A stretch of DNA of 64,000 bases from Thalassobaculum fulvum. GTDB taxonomy: Bacteria; Pseudomonadota; Alphaproteobacteria; Thalassobaculales; Thalassobaculaceae. The notes below the pieces were generated by a model. It was not told where the DNA came from. It was given only the letters and a program-made list of their open reading frames with translations, and did no database searches. Below, one piece after another: positions 41,468 through 48,829 of the stretch (its first letter is position 1; each line of letters opens with the position of its first letter). The translations under genes were made by a program, and so were the position numbers. The DNA lies in assembly GCF_014652915.1 (NCBI RefSeq), contig NZ_BMZS01000003.1, forward strand, positions 62,001 to 126,000, written 5' to 3'.

Positions 41468-41498
41468 ATTTGTCGCAGACGAACCCTGCGGCGAGCCG

Positions 41499-42446
41499 AT
41501 GGAGCTGGACGTGTCAGACCGGCCGGTGAAGTTCCGCCATTTCCGCTGCTTCGCCGAGGTCGCGCGCCTCGGCAGCGTCAACCGGGCGGCGGAGAGCCTG
41601 GCGATCACCCAGCCGGCGGCCTCGAAGACCCTGCGCGAGCTCGAGGAGATCCTCGAGGTGCCGCTGTTCGAGCGCACCCGGCGCGGCGTCAAGCTGACCG
41701 AGCAGGGCATGGTGTTCCGGCGCCACGCCGACGCCGTGCTGAACGCGCTGCGACGCGGCATGGAGAGCGTCGACGCCCTGCGCGCCGCCGGCGGCGGCTT
41801 CGTGACCGTCGGCGTGCTGCCGACCGTGGCGGCGCGGCTGATGCCGGACTCGGTCCGCCGCTTCATTGAGGTGCAGCCGGCCCAGACCGTGCGGGTGATC
41901 TCCGGCACCAACCCGGTGCTGATCGAGCGCCTGCGCCAGGGCGAGCTCGACATGGTGGTCGGGCGGCTCAGCAACCCGGAGCTGATGGCCGGGTTGAACT
42001 TCGAGTACCTTTACTCCGAGCGCCTGAGCTTCGTGGTCCGGCCCGGTCACCCGTTGCTGGCCAGGCAACGCGCAGGCGGGCCGGATTTCGCCATGGCCGC
42101 CCTGCGCGACCACGTGGTGATCCTGCCGACCCCGGAGATGATCATCCGCCCGGCGGTCGAGCGGCTGCTGGCCCAGCACGGGCTGGAGACCCTGCCGCGC
42201 TCGGTGGAGAGCGTGTCGAACGCCTTCGGCCGGACCTTCACGCGCTCGACCGACGCGATCTGGATCATCTCGCACGGCGTGGTCGCCACCGACGTGGAGG
42301 AAGGCGCGCTCGCCGAACTCGCGGTCGACACCGGCGAGAGCCGCGGCCCGGTCGGGCTGACCACGCGGATCGACACCGTGCCGACCTCGGCCGCGACGAT
42401 GTTCATGGACACCGTGCGCGCGGTCGCCGAGCGGGTGCGGGGGTAG
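41499..42446 (+). CDS. pcaQ: LysR family activator of the pca operon
   Basis: A 315-residue LysR-type regulator. The N-terminal winged helix reads VKFRHFRCFAEVARLGSVNRAAESLAITQPAASKTLRELEEILEVPLFER (about residues 10-59), very close to the PcaQ/GstR group; a substrate-binding domain covers about 95-300 with VVILPTPEMIIRP and FTRSTDAIWIISHGVV. PcaQ activates pcaDCHGB in response to 3-carboxymuconate or related intermediates. Its divergent position next to pcaD supports the name. A damaged copy of its 3' end lies about 600 bp downstream. Confidence 0.9.
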   Translation: MELDVSDRPVKFRHFRCFAEVARLGSVNRAAESLAITQPAASKTLRELEEILEVPLFERTRRGVKLTEQGMVFRRHADAVLNALRRGMESVDALRAAGGGFVTVGVLPTVAARLMPDSVRRFIEVQPAQTVRVISGTNPVLIERLRQGELDMVVGRLSNPELMAGLNFEYLYSERLSFVVRPGHPLLARQRAGGPDFAMAALRDHVVILPTPEMIIRPAVERLLAQHGLETLPRSVESVSNAFGRTFTRSTDAIWIISHGVVATDVEEGALAELAVDTGESRGPVGLTTRIDTVPTSAATMFMDTVRAVAERVRG

Positions 42447-42484
42447 GGGAGCAGGCGGGCGGCGCGACTACCCGCCCCGTCCGG

Positions 42485-42865
42485 TCAGCAGTCGCGGCGC
42501 GTGATCGACCGCTCGATGGCGATCTTCTCGCCCTTGTAGCGGGCCACGTCGCCCTCGGCATCGCCGGTCAGCGCGCTCACCGGGATCAGCACCAGGAAGA
42601 CCCCGACGGCATCGGCGGTCTGTGCGCTGTTCTGGCGCGAGGTGGCGTCCGCCAGCTTCAGATCGACCTCCCGCTGCTCGCGCTGCAGTTCCTTGCACGT
42701 CAGGTGGTCGTATTCGTTGCTGCTCACGCTCGCCGGTGCGATCGACGATGGCGACTTCGCGCAACCGGCGAGCGTCGCCAACGCGGCCGTCGCCACCAGC
42801 GCAGTCATGACCCCGCGCACACGAACATATCCGTGGCGCCGGCGGCGCAGTCCGTCTCGATTCAT
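42485..42865 (-). CDS. Small predicted lipoprotein
   Basis: A 126-residue protein of unknown function. A basic N terminus (RRRRHGYVRVR) and a hydrophobic stretch end in the lipobox LATLAGC with Cys35, so the mature protein would be lipid-anchored. After it comes LTCKELQREQREVDLKLADATSRQNSAQTADAV, probably helical or coiled-coil, a short hydrophobic segment GVFLVLIPVSALTG, and a charged helix ending RRDC. ATG 42865 is preferred because the inner ATG 42808 would remove the positive charges needed for export. The start is preceded 6 nt upstream by a run of eleven G, which may act as ribosome binding site. It converges on pcaQ. Confidence 0.65.
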   Translation of the reverse strand: MNRDGLRRRRHGYVRVRGVMTALVATAALATLAGCAKSPSSIAPASVSSNEYDHLTCKELQREQREVDLKLADATSRQNSAQTADAVGVFLVLIPVSALTGDAEGDVARYKGEKIAIERSITRRDC

Positions 42866-42871
42866 GATGTA

Positions 42872-42882
42872 CCCCCCCCCCC
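42872..42882. repeat. C11/G11 homopolymer in the lipoprotein leader
   Basis: Eleven consecutive C on the plus strand, read as G11 in the leader of the lipoprotein gene, ending 6 nt before its ATG. Such tracts slip during replication, and this one occupies the place of the Shine-Dalgarno sequence. It is the only homopolymer of this length I noticed in the window. Confidence 0.85.
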
Positions 42883-43055
42883 ACGATTGTACCTAGCCGG
42901 ACAAGCACCCTCGCCGGCAGCACGGTACCCCAATGCCATCATCCTCACGGGCATCGGAGCGTCGACAATTCAATGTCAGACTGTTTGCAACCGCAACGAT
43001 CAAAGTTGGTTAATCACTGATTCTTTGGGACAATCCAGGAATGCTGGTCGTGCGT
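42883..43055. other. Non-coding, lower-G+C interval
   Basis: Part of a 454-bp gap between the lipoprotein start and the SDR start with no convincing gene. It is clearly less G+C-rich than its surroundings and contains small inverted repeats such as GACA-N6-TGTC (near 42965) and CAAAG...CTTTG (around 43003-43027). It probably holds the lipoprotein promoter. The rest of the gap is the pcaQ relic and the SDR leader. Confidence 0.5.
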
Positions 43056-43118
43056 GCCAAGGCGTGCGCACGATCCGACTCCGAGCGTCTTGCCATGGAG
43101 GGGCGGGTGATGCCCGCC

Positions 43119-43225
43119 GCCACCTGGTGATCCTGCCGACCTCGGCGGCGACGACGATCATGGACACGGTGGGGGCGGTGGCGGAAGGGTGCGGGGTCGG
43201 GGCGTCACGGTCCAGACCCGCCCCC
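43119..43225 (+). pseudogene. Relic of a pcaQ-like gene 3' end with internal deletion
   Basis: CACCTGGTGATCCTGCCGAC here matches CACGTGGTGATCCTGCCGAC in pcaQ (near 42111-42130) with one mismatch. It then jumps directly to sequence matching the last 60 bases of pcaQ (TCGGCGGCGACGACGATCAT against TCGGCCGCGACGATGTTCAT, and on through GGTGCGG). In translation it reads HLVILPTSAATTIMDTVGAVAEGC, against HVVILPT and VPTSAATMFMDTVRAVAERV in PcaQ. The junction falls in the octamer TGCCGACC, which occurs at both places in pcaQ, so the middle was probably lost by deletion between short repeats. Weaker similarity extends upstream to about 43056 and into the pcaQ 3' flank. There is no intact frame. Confidence 0.75.
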
Positions 43226-43319
43226 TCGTCACAACTCCCTTTCCACCACACCGCACTTGGCGCCGCCGCCGCCCGCACCCAAAATCCCCGGCAACGAACG
43301 ACACCCCAGGGAGGGCGAC

Positions 43320-44078
43320 ATGGATCTGCAGTTGACCGGCAAGCACGTGGTGGTGACCGGAGGCTCCAAGGGCATCGGGCTGGCGGTGGCCGAGGCGTTC
43401 CTGGCCGAGGGCGCGACCGTCACCCTGGCGTCGCGCGACGCCGGGCGGCTGGAGGCGGCGGCCCGCGGCCTGAAGGGGCAGGTCAGCACCCTCGCCGTGG
43501 ACCTCTCGAAGCGCGCCGACCGCGAGAAGCTGGCGGCCGCGCACGGCGACGCCGACGTGCTGGTCAACAACGCCGGCGCCATCCCCGGCGGCGGGCTGTT
43601 CGACATCGACATGGACCGCTGGGAGGAGGCCTGGGCGCTCAAGGTCATGGGCTACATCCACATGACCCAGCTCTACCTCGCGAAGATGAAGGAGCGGGGC
43701 GACGGCGTCATCGTCAACATCATCGGCATGGCCGGCCGGCAGCCGCGCTGGGACTACATCTGCGGCGGCGCCGGGAACGCCGCGCTGAACGCCTTCACCA
43801 ACGCGGTCGGCGGCAAGGCGCCGGAGTGGGGGGTACGGGTGTTCGGCATCCACCCGGCTGCCACCCGGACCGACCGCATCATCTCGCTGTCCAAGACCCG
43901 GGCGAAGACCACGCTCGGCGACGAATCCCGCTGGGAGGAGATGCTGGCCGGCCTGCCGTTCGGCCGCCCGGCCGAGCCGGAGGAGATCGCGGCGATGGCG
44001 GTGATGCTGACCTCCGAGAAGGTGGCGTACCTGTCGGGAACGGTCATCGACGTCGACGGCGGCGCCCAGTTCCGCTGA
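43320..44078 (+). CDS. SDR family oxidoreductase with altered active site
   Basis: A 252-residue short-chain dehydrogenase fold. The cofactor motif VVTGGSKGIGLAVAEAF (residues 11-27) and LVNNAGAIPGGG (81-92) are intact, and it ends LSGTVIDVDGGAQFR. The catalytic region reads NIIGMAGRQPRWDYICGGAGNAALNAFT: aligned to the usual S...YxxxKAAL, the Ser is missing, the Tyr position is Gly149 (a Tyr lies 3 residues earlier, at 146) and the Lys position is Asn153. It may be an atypical SDR subgroup or a non-redox family member. GGGAGGG precedes ATG 43320. It starts a three-gene unit with an acyl-CoA ligase 10 bp downstream. Confidence 0.85.
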   Translation: MDLQLTGKHVVVTGGSKGIGLAVAEAFLAEGATVTLASRDAGRLEAAARGLKGQVSTLAVDLSKRADREKLAAAHGDADVLVNNAGAIPGGGLFDIDMDRWEEAWALKVMGYIHMTQLYLAKMKERGDGVIVNIIGMAGRQPRWDYICGGAGNAALNAFTNAVGGKAPEWGVRVFGIHPAATRTDRIISLSKTRAKTTLGDESRWEEMLAGLPFGRPAEPEEIAAMAVMLTSEKVAYLSGTVIDVDGGAQFR

Positions 44079-44088
44079 CGGGGTGGCC

Positions 44089-45639
44089 ATGTCGACCGGA
44101 CTCGACGTCGCCGGCGTCGCCCGCAGCAGCCGCAGCACCGTCGCCGGCCTGCTGGCGCAGCAGCTCAAGCTGAACCCGCAGGCCGTCGCGGTCGACGACG
44201 GTGCGCGCCGGCTGACCTATGTGCAGTTCGGCGGCCGGGTGCGACGACTGGCCGGGCTGCTCGCCGGCCGCGGCGTCGGGCGCGGCGACCGGGTGGCGAT
44301 CCTGTCCGAGAACCGGCTGGAGTACCTGGAGGCGTACTTCGCCGCCGCCTGGCTCGGCGCCATCCTGGCCTGCCAGAACTGGCGGCTGTCGGTCGGCGAG
44401 CTTCGGCACTGCCTCGACCTGGTCGAGCCGACGGCGGTGCTGGTCTCGCCACGGCACCGCCCGAAGCTGGACGAGTTGGGGCGGGCCGGCGCGGCGATCG
44501 AGTTCGGCGACCGCTACGAGGCCGCGCTGGCGGCTGCCGAGCCGGCCGGTTTCGACCGGCTGGAAGCGGTCGACGCCGAGGACCCGCTGCTGATCCTGTA
44601 CACCAGCGGCACCACCGGCCTGCCGAAAGGCGCGGTGATCGGCCACCGTGCCGAGATCGTCCGCAACCTGGTGATCCGCGCCGAGTTCGGGGTGGCGCCG
44701 GACGACACCTTCGCCGCATGGTCGCCGCTGTACCACATGGGGGCGGCCGAGTGCTCGATCGGCACCCTGATGACCGGCGGCAAGGTGATCCCGGTCGACG
44801 GCTTCGACCAGGCGCGGCTGGCCGAGGTGATCGCCACCGAGCCGCTGGGCTGGCTGCTGCTGATGCCGGGCATGGTCGGCGCCTTCGCCGACGAGCTGGA
44901 GCGTCGCGGCATCGCGGCCCGCTCGGTGAAGGTCTGCGGGGTGATGGCCGATCTCGTGCCGCCGGCCGACATCGCCCGGATCACCAAGCTGCTGGGCGCG
45001 CCCTACGCCAACACCTTCGGGGCGACCGAGACCGGTTGCCCGCCGTGCTCCTCCAGCCTGCTGCCGGTCGGTGAGGCGCCGGTGCGGCTGTCGAAGCGGC
45101 AGAGCCCGTTCTGCGAGGTCCGGCTGGTCGATCCTGACGACAACGAGGTCCCGGACGGCGCGCCCGGCGAGCTGGCGATGCGCGGGCCGACCCTGTTCAG
45201 CGGCTACTGGCGCAATCCGGAGGCCAACGCGCACGACTTCCGCGGCGGCTGGTTCCACATGGGCGACGTGTTCGTGCGCAATCCGGACGGCACCCTCGAT
45301 TTCGTCGACCGGGTGAAGTACCTGATAAAGTCCGGCGGCGAGAACATCTACCCGGCCGAGATCGAGCGGGTGCTGCTGGCCGACCCGCGGGTCGCCGACG
45401 CCGCGGTGGTGCGCAGGCCGGACCCGAAATGGGGCGAGGTGCCGGTGGCGTTCGTCGCGCGCCGGGACGACGTGGTGACCGAGGACGAGCTGTATGCCCG
45501 CTGCCGGGCCGAGCTGGCCGGCTACAAGCAGCCGAAGGGCATCGTGTTCATCGGCGCCGACGAGTTCCCGCGCAGCGCCTCCGGCAAGATCCAGCGCCAC
45601 GAGCTGGAGAAGCGGCTGGCGACCGGGGAAGGGGCATGA
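44089..45639 (+). CDS. AMP-dependent acyl-CoA synthetase/ligase
   Basis: A 516-residue ANL superfamily enzyme that activates a carboxylic acid with ATP and joins it to CoA. Motifs in order: LLILYTSGTTGLPKGAVIGH (P-loop, about residues 164-183), NTFGATETG (near 304), GWFHMGDVF (near 384), KSGGENIYPAEIE (near 410) and the catalytic Lys in PRSASGKIQRHE near the C terminus. Substrate may be a medium-chain, aryl or branched acid; it is not readable. ATG 44089 is used rather than GTG 44083. Its stop overlaps the next gene (ATGA), so the SDR, ligase and PanE-like proteins probably act in one pathway. Confidence 0.9.
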   Translation: MSTGLDVAGVARSSRSTVAGLLAQQLKLNPQAVAVDDGARRLTYVQFGGRVRRLAGLLAGRGVGRGDRVAILSENRLEYLEAYFAAAWLGAILACQNWRLSVGELRHCLDLVEPTAVLVSPRHRPKLDELGRAGAAIEFGDRYEAALAAAEPAGFDRLEAVDAEDPLLILYTSGTTGLPKGAVIGHRAEIVRNLVIRAEFGVAPDDTFAAWSPLYHMGAAECSIGTLMTGGKVIPVDGFDQARLAEVIATEPLGWLLLMPGMVGAFADELERRGIAARSVKVCGVMADLVPPADIARITKLLGAPYANTFGATETGCPPCSSSLLPVGEAPVRLSKRQSPFCEVRLVDPDDNEVPDGAPGELAMRGPTLFSGYWRNPEANAHDFRGGWFHMGDVFVRNPDGTLDFVDRVKYLIKSGGENIYPAEIERVLLADPRVADAAVVRRPDPKWGEVPVAFVARRDDVVTEDELYARCRAELAGYKQPKGIVFIGADEFPRSASGKIQRHELEKRLATGEGA

Positions 45640-46562
45640 TCGGAGAGGCCGAGGTGCGGATCTGCGTGTTCGGGGCCGGGGCGATCGGCTGCTATTTCGG
45701 CGGGCTGCTGGCGCGCGCCGGGCACGACGTGACGTTCATCGGCCGGCCGGCCCATGTCGAGGCGATCAACGCCCGCGGGCTGATCCTCGAGACCGCCGCC
45801 GGCACCGAGACCGTGGCGGCGCGCGCCGCCGTCGATGCCGAGGGGATCGACCGGCCGGACCTGGTGCTGGTCTGCGTCAAGTCGGCCGATACCGAGACCG
45901 TGGCCGACGCCCTGGCCGGCCGGCTCGGGCCGCAGACTGCGATCCTCAGCCTGCAGAACGGCGTCGACAACGCCGAGCGCCTCGGCGCGCGGCTCGGCCG
46001 CGAAGTGGTCTCCGCGATCGTCTACGCCGGCACCGGGATGGCCGGGCCCGGCCATGTGAAGCACCACGGTGGCGGCGACCTGGTGATCGGCGCGTCGCCC
46101 GCCAGCACCGACCTCGCCGGGCTGCTCACGAAGGCCGGGATTTCGACCACGGTGTCGGACGACATCGACGGCGCGCTCTGGACTAAGCTGATCACCAACT
46201 GCGCCTACAATGCGCTGTCGGCCGTCGGCCCGGCCTCGTACGCGGCGATGCTCGAGACCGACGGCGCCCGCGAGGTGATGCTGAACGTCGTCCGCGAGTG
46301 CGAGGCGGTCGCCGCGGCCTGCGGGGTGACGCTGCCGCCGGACATCGTCGATCGGGTCATGGCGGTCGCCGGGCGCATGCCCGCCCAGATGTCGTCGACC
46401 GCCCAGGACCTGTTGCGCGGCAAGCCGACCGAGATCGACTTCCTCAACGGCCATGTCGTGCGCAAGGGTGCCGAGCACGGCATCCCGACGCCGACCAACC
46501 TGGCGCTCACGGTCGCGGTCAGGCTGGCCGAGCAGGGCGGTCCGTCGACGCGCGCCGGCTGA
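45636..46562 (+). CDS. 2-dehydropantoate 2-reductase family protein (PanE/ApbA-like)
   Basis: A 308-residue NADPH-dependent reductase with ICVFGAGAIGCYFGGLLARAGHDVTFIGR at residues 8-36, LVLVCVKSADTE, LSLQNGVDNAERL and the catalytic Lys in ALWTKLITNCAYNALSAV (near residue 184), followed by RGKPTEIDFLNGHVVRKGAEHGIPTPTN. All key family residues are present. Placement in an operon with an SDR and an acyl-CoA ligase suggests a role beyond pantothenate synthesis, perhaps reduction of another 2-keto acid; some genomes carry several such paralogues. I therefore give no gene symbol. Confidence 0.86.
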   Translation: MIGEAEVRICVFGAGAIGCYFGGLLARAGHDVTFIGRPAHVEAINARGLILETAAGTETVAARAAVDAEGIDRPDLVLVCVKSADTETVADALAGRLGPQTAILSLQNGVDNAERLGARLGREVVSAIVYAGTGMAGPGHVKHHGGGDLVIGASPASTDLAGLLTKAGISTTVSDDIDGALWTKLITNCAYNALSAVGPASYAAMLETDGAREVMLNVVRECEAVAAACGVTLPPDIVDRVMAVAGRMPAQMSSTAQDLLRGKPTEIDFLNGHVVRKGAEHGIPTPTNLALTVAVRLAEQGGPSTRAG

Positions 46563-46572
46563 GGCCGCCGGC

Positions 46573-47160
46573 TCAGACCCTGGCGATGGAGACGGCGAAG
46601 TTGCGGGCGGCTTCGCGGATCTCGCCGGCCAGCGAACCGTCGTCGACCGTCCGCGAGAGCACCATCCCGCCGACGCACAGGGCCGACAGAGCGAGCGCCG
46701 TGTTGCGCCGGTCGGCGGTGCCGTCCGGCAGGTTGTGCTCGAACAGCCAGGTCATGGCGCGGAGCAGCCTGCCGTAGGCGTCGCGCGCCTGGGGCGTGGC
46801 GCGGGCGACGTCGGAAGGCAGCGCGATCATCGGGCACTGCCCGTCCAGGTCGCCGAGGTGTTCGCTCGACAGGTAGCTGTCGATCATCGCGCGGACGGTC
46901 TCCGGGCCGCCGTTCTCGGGATCGACGCCGGCGTCGTCGCGCCAGGTCTTGCCGCGTCCGTCGAGGAAGCCGGCGACCGCCTCGGCGTACAGCTCGTCCT
47001 TGTTGCGGAAGTGGTTGTAGAAGCCGCCGCGGGTCAGCCCCGCCTCGGCCATGACCTGGTCGATCGAGGTCTCGACGAAGCCCTGACGGTTGAACAGGAC
47101 GCGGGCGCATTCGACGATCCGTGCCCGGACTTCGGCTTTGTGCTCGGGGCTGTAGGACAT
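46573..47160 (-). CDS. TetR/AcrR family transcriptional repressor
   Basis: A 195-residue TetR-type regulator. The N-terminal HTH reads RIVECARVLFNRQGFVETSIDQVMAEAGLTRGGFYNHFRNKDELYAEAV (about residues 14-62), followed by an all-helical ligand domain with CPMIALPSDVARATPQARDAY, close to the NemR-like type. A perfect 20-bp palindrome lies 44-63 bp upstream of its start, between it and the divergent TfoX-domain operon, and is its probable operator. The ligand is unknown. Confidence 0.9.
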   Translation of the reverse strand: MSYSPEHKAEVRARIVECARVLFNRQGFVETSIDQVMAEAGLTRGGFYNHFRNKDELYAEAVAGFLDGRGKTWRDDAGVDPENGGPETVRAMIDSYLSSEHLGDLDGQCPMIALPSDVARATPQARDAYGRLLRAMTWLFEHNLPDGTADRRNTALALSALCVGGMVLSRTVDDGSLAGEIREAARNFAVSIARV

Positions 47161-47203
47161 GTTCGGGGCCTCGCTGGGACGGGTCGGGAGTGGCAGGCCT
47201 CAT

Positions 47204-47223
47204 AATATGTTCTTGAACATATT
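47204..47223. promoter_or_regulatory. Operator palindrome for the TetR-type repressor
   Basis: AATATGTTCTTGAACATATT, two perfect 9-bp arms around TT, AT-rich in a G+C-rich genome. It lies between the divergent TetR gene (start 47160) and the TfoX / DUF2461 / YCII operon (start 47292). The size and symmetry are typical of TetR-family operators and its place allows control of both directions. Confidence 0.8.
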
Positions 47224-47291
47224 TTGTGGGCCCGGATCCTCGCGGTCGGTTGCAGGGAATGCCTGCGCAACGGCCCGGGGGAGGGCGCGTG

Positions 47292-47633
47292 GTGAGCTAC
47301 GACGCCGAGCTTGCAGAGCGGTTCCAGCGGTTGCTCGCGGGCGTGGAGAACGTGACCAGCAAACGCATGATGGGCGGCGTCTGCTTCTTCCTGAACGGCA
47401 ACATGGTCGGCGGCGCCGACCGCTCCAAGGCCGGCGAGCGGCGCTTCATGTTCCGCGTCGGCAAGGAGAACGAGGCGCACGCGACGGCGCTGACGGGCGG
47501 CGAGCCGGTGGTGCACGGCGGCCGGCGCCTGGGCGGCTTCTATTTCGTAGACGCCGACCGGAACAGCGGGGAGACCGTAGAGGACTGGGCGGCGCTGGCG
47601 GTCAGCCACGCACGCGGCCTGCCGCCGAAATGA
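47292..47633 (+). CDS. TfoX N-terminal domain protein
   Basis: A protein of about 113 residues made of a single TfoX/Sxy N-terminal domain: VENVTSKRMMGGVCFFLNGNMVGGADRSKAGERRFMFRVGKE, then GGRRLGGFYFVDADRN. Stand-alone versions are common and uncharacterised; the link of the full-length protein to competence in Haemophilus does not transfer automatically. Adjacent GTG codons at 47289 and 47292 follow GGGGGAGGG; I use the second. Its stop overlaps the DUF2461 start by 4 bp. Confidence 0.83.
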   Translation: MSYDAELAERFQRLLAGVENVTSKRMMGGVCFFLNGNMVGGADRSKAGERRFMFRVGKENEAHATALTGGEPVVHGGRRLGGFYFVDADRNSGETVEDWAALAVSHARGLPPK

Positions 47634-48289
47634 ACTGGTTCGGTGCCGATACCCTGGCGTTCCTGGCGGACTTGGCGGCGCACAACGACCGCCAATGGTT
47701 CGCGGCCAATCGCGAGACCTACATGGCGGCGGTCCGGGATCCGGCGCGCAACTTCGCCGACGCGCTGGCCCGGGGGATGGCGGTTGCGCCGGGCGTCCCG
47801 CACACCGGCAAGATCTATCGGATCAACCGGGACCTGCGGTTCAGCAAGGACCGGACCCCTTACAACACCCACGTCCACATCGCGGTCTGGTCGCGGGACA
47901 CGGGCGCGCAGGGGCCGACGTGGATGGTCGGCCTGGAGCCCGGCAGGCTGACCCTCGGCGCCGGCATCATGGGGTTTTCGCCGACGCAGCTGCGGGCATG
48001 GCGGACCGCCGTCGCGGGCCGGGACGGCGGCGAGTTGCACGGCATCCTGCGCGGCCTCGTCGACCGCGGGGTTCGGTTGTCGCAGCCGGAGCTGAAGCGC
48101 GTGCCCGCGCCCTACGAGGACGGGCATGTGCTGGCCGATCTGCTGTGCCGCAAGAGTGTGACGGTCTGGCGGGACGTCGAGCCGCCGTCGACCTGCTTCG
48201 GAGAGGCTGGGCCGGGGAACTGCGCCGATGGGCTCGCGGCGTTCTCGTCGGTCGTCGAGTGGCTGCGCCGGCATGTCGCCGGCTGCTGA
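47630..48289 (+). CDS. DUF2461 family protein (TIGR02453)
   Basis: A 219-residue protein with the DUF2461 pattern: a start FGADTLAFLADLAAHNDRQWFAANRETY, then KIYRINRDLRFSKDRTPYNTHVHIAVW and LEPGRLTLGAGIMGF. The function of this widespread family is unknown. ATG 47630 overlaps the upstream TfoX-domain gene (ATGA), so both are coupled and presumably under the TetR-type repressor. Confidence 0.88.
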   Translation: MNWFGADTLAFLADLAAHNDRQWFAANRETYMAAVRDPARNFADALARGMAVAPGVPHTGKIYRINRDLRFSKDRTPYNTHVHIAVWSRDTGAQGPTWMVGLEPGRLTLGAGIMGFSPTQLRAWRTAVAGRDGGELHGILRGLVDRGVRLSQPELKRVPAPYEDGHVLADLLCRKSVTVWRDVEPPSTCFGEAGPGNCADGLAAFSSVVEWLRRHVAGC

Positions 48290-48371
48290 AATCCGGGAAC
48301 CGGCTCCGACGGCAGCCGGACCGCTACGCCGGACCGGCGGCGGTATCCGGTCGCAGGAAGGGGAGGAAAGC

Positions 48372-48689
48372 GTGGCGAAGTTTGCGTTCATCTATCGCGG
48401 CGGGCAGCCGTTCCGGACACCGGAAGACGGCAGGGCACACATGGAGCGTTGGCATGCCTGGCGGGACGGTCTCGGCGAGGCCTACGTCTGTCCGGGGATG
48501 CCGTTCTCCGCTGCCGTGACTGTCACCGCATCCGGGACGCGCGAAGGCAGCGGCGAGGTTCCGCTGTCCGGTGTCAGCATCGTCGAGGCCGCCAGCCTGG
48601 AAGCCGCCCAGGAGATGGCGAGAGCATGCCCGCATCTGGGCATCGGCGGCGACATCATCGTTGCGCAAGGGATGGACATGGAAATGTGA
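48372..48689 (+). CDS. YCII-related domain protein
   Basis: A 105-residue protein with the YCII/DGPF-like alpha-beta fold: AKFAFIYRGGQPFRTPEDGRAHMERWHAWRDGLGEAYVCPGMPF, then GVSIVEAASLEAAQEMARACPHLGIGGDIIV, the usual C-terminal strand pattern. The start is GTG 48372 behind GGGAGGAAAG. Family members are small, often dimeric proteins of unknown or minor enzymatic function. It follows DUF2461 by 82 bp and may belong to the same operon. Confidence 0.8.
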   Translation: MAKFAFIYRGGQPFRTPEDGRAHMERWHAWRDGLGEAYVCPGMPFSAAVTVTASGTREGSGEVPLSGVSIVEAASLEAAQEMARACPHLGIGGDIIVAQGMDMEM

Positions 48690-48731
48690 CGTCGTTGCCG
48701 TGACCGGCGGACGCAAGCGGGTCGGCGGAAA

Positions 48732-48775
48732 TCAAGGAGCACCGTTCTGCCTGTTCTGATCGGTGCTTTCCTTGA
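48732..48775. terminator. Bidirectional terminator-like hairpin
   Basis: TCAAGGAGCACCG (48732-48744) pairs with CGGTGCTTTCCTTGA (48761-48775) through a 13-nt stem with a 2-nt bulge and a 16-nt loop. It lies between the YCII gene and the convergent chemoreceptor gene, the right place for a two-way terminator, though it lacks a long T run. Confidence 0.55.
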
Positions 48776-48829
48776 AATCAATTGGTTATAGAGAGTCGCT
48801 CAGAGTTTGGATTGTCTTAGTCCAAGCGG

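Noticed and set aside
45636-46562. Assigning the gene firmly as panE of pantothenate synthesis
   Set aside because: Motifs fit the family, but the operon with an SDR and acyl-CoA ligase argues for another substrate, so the symbol was withheld.
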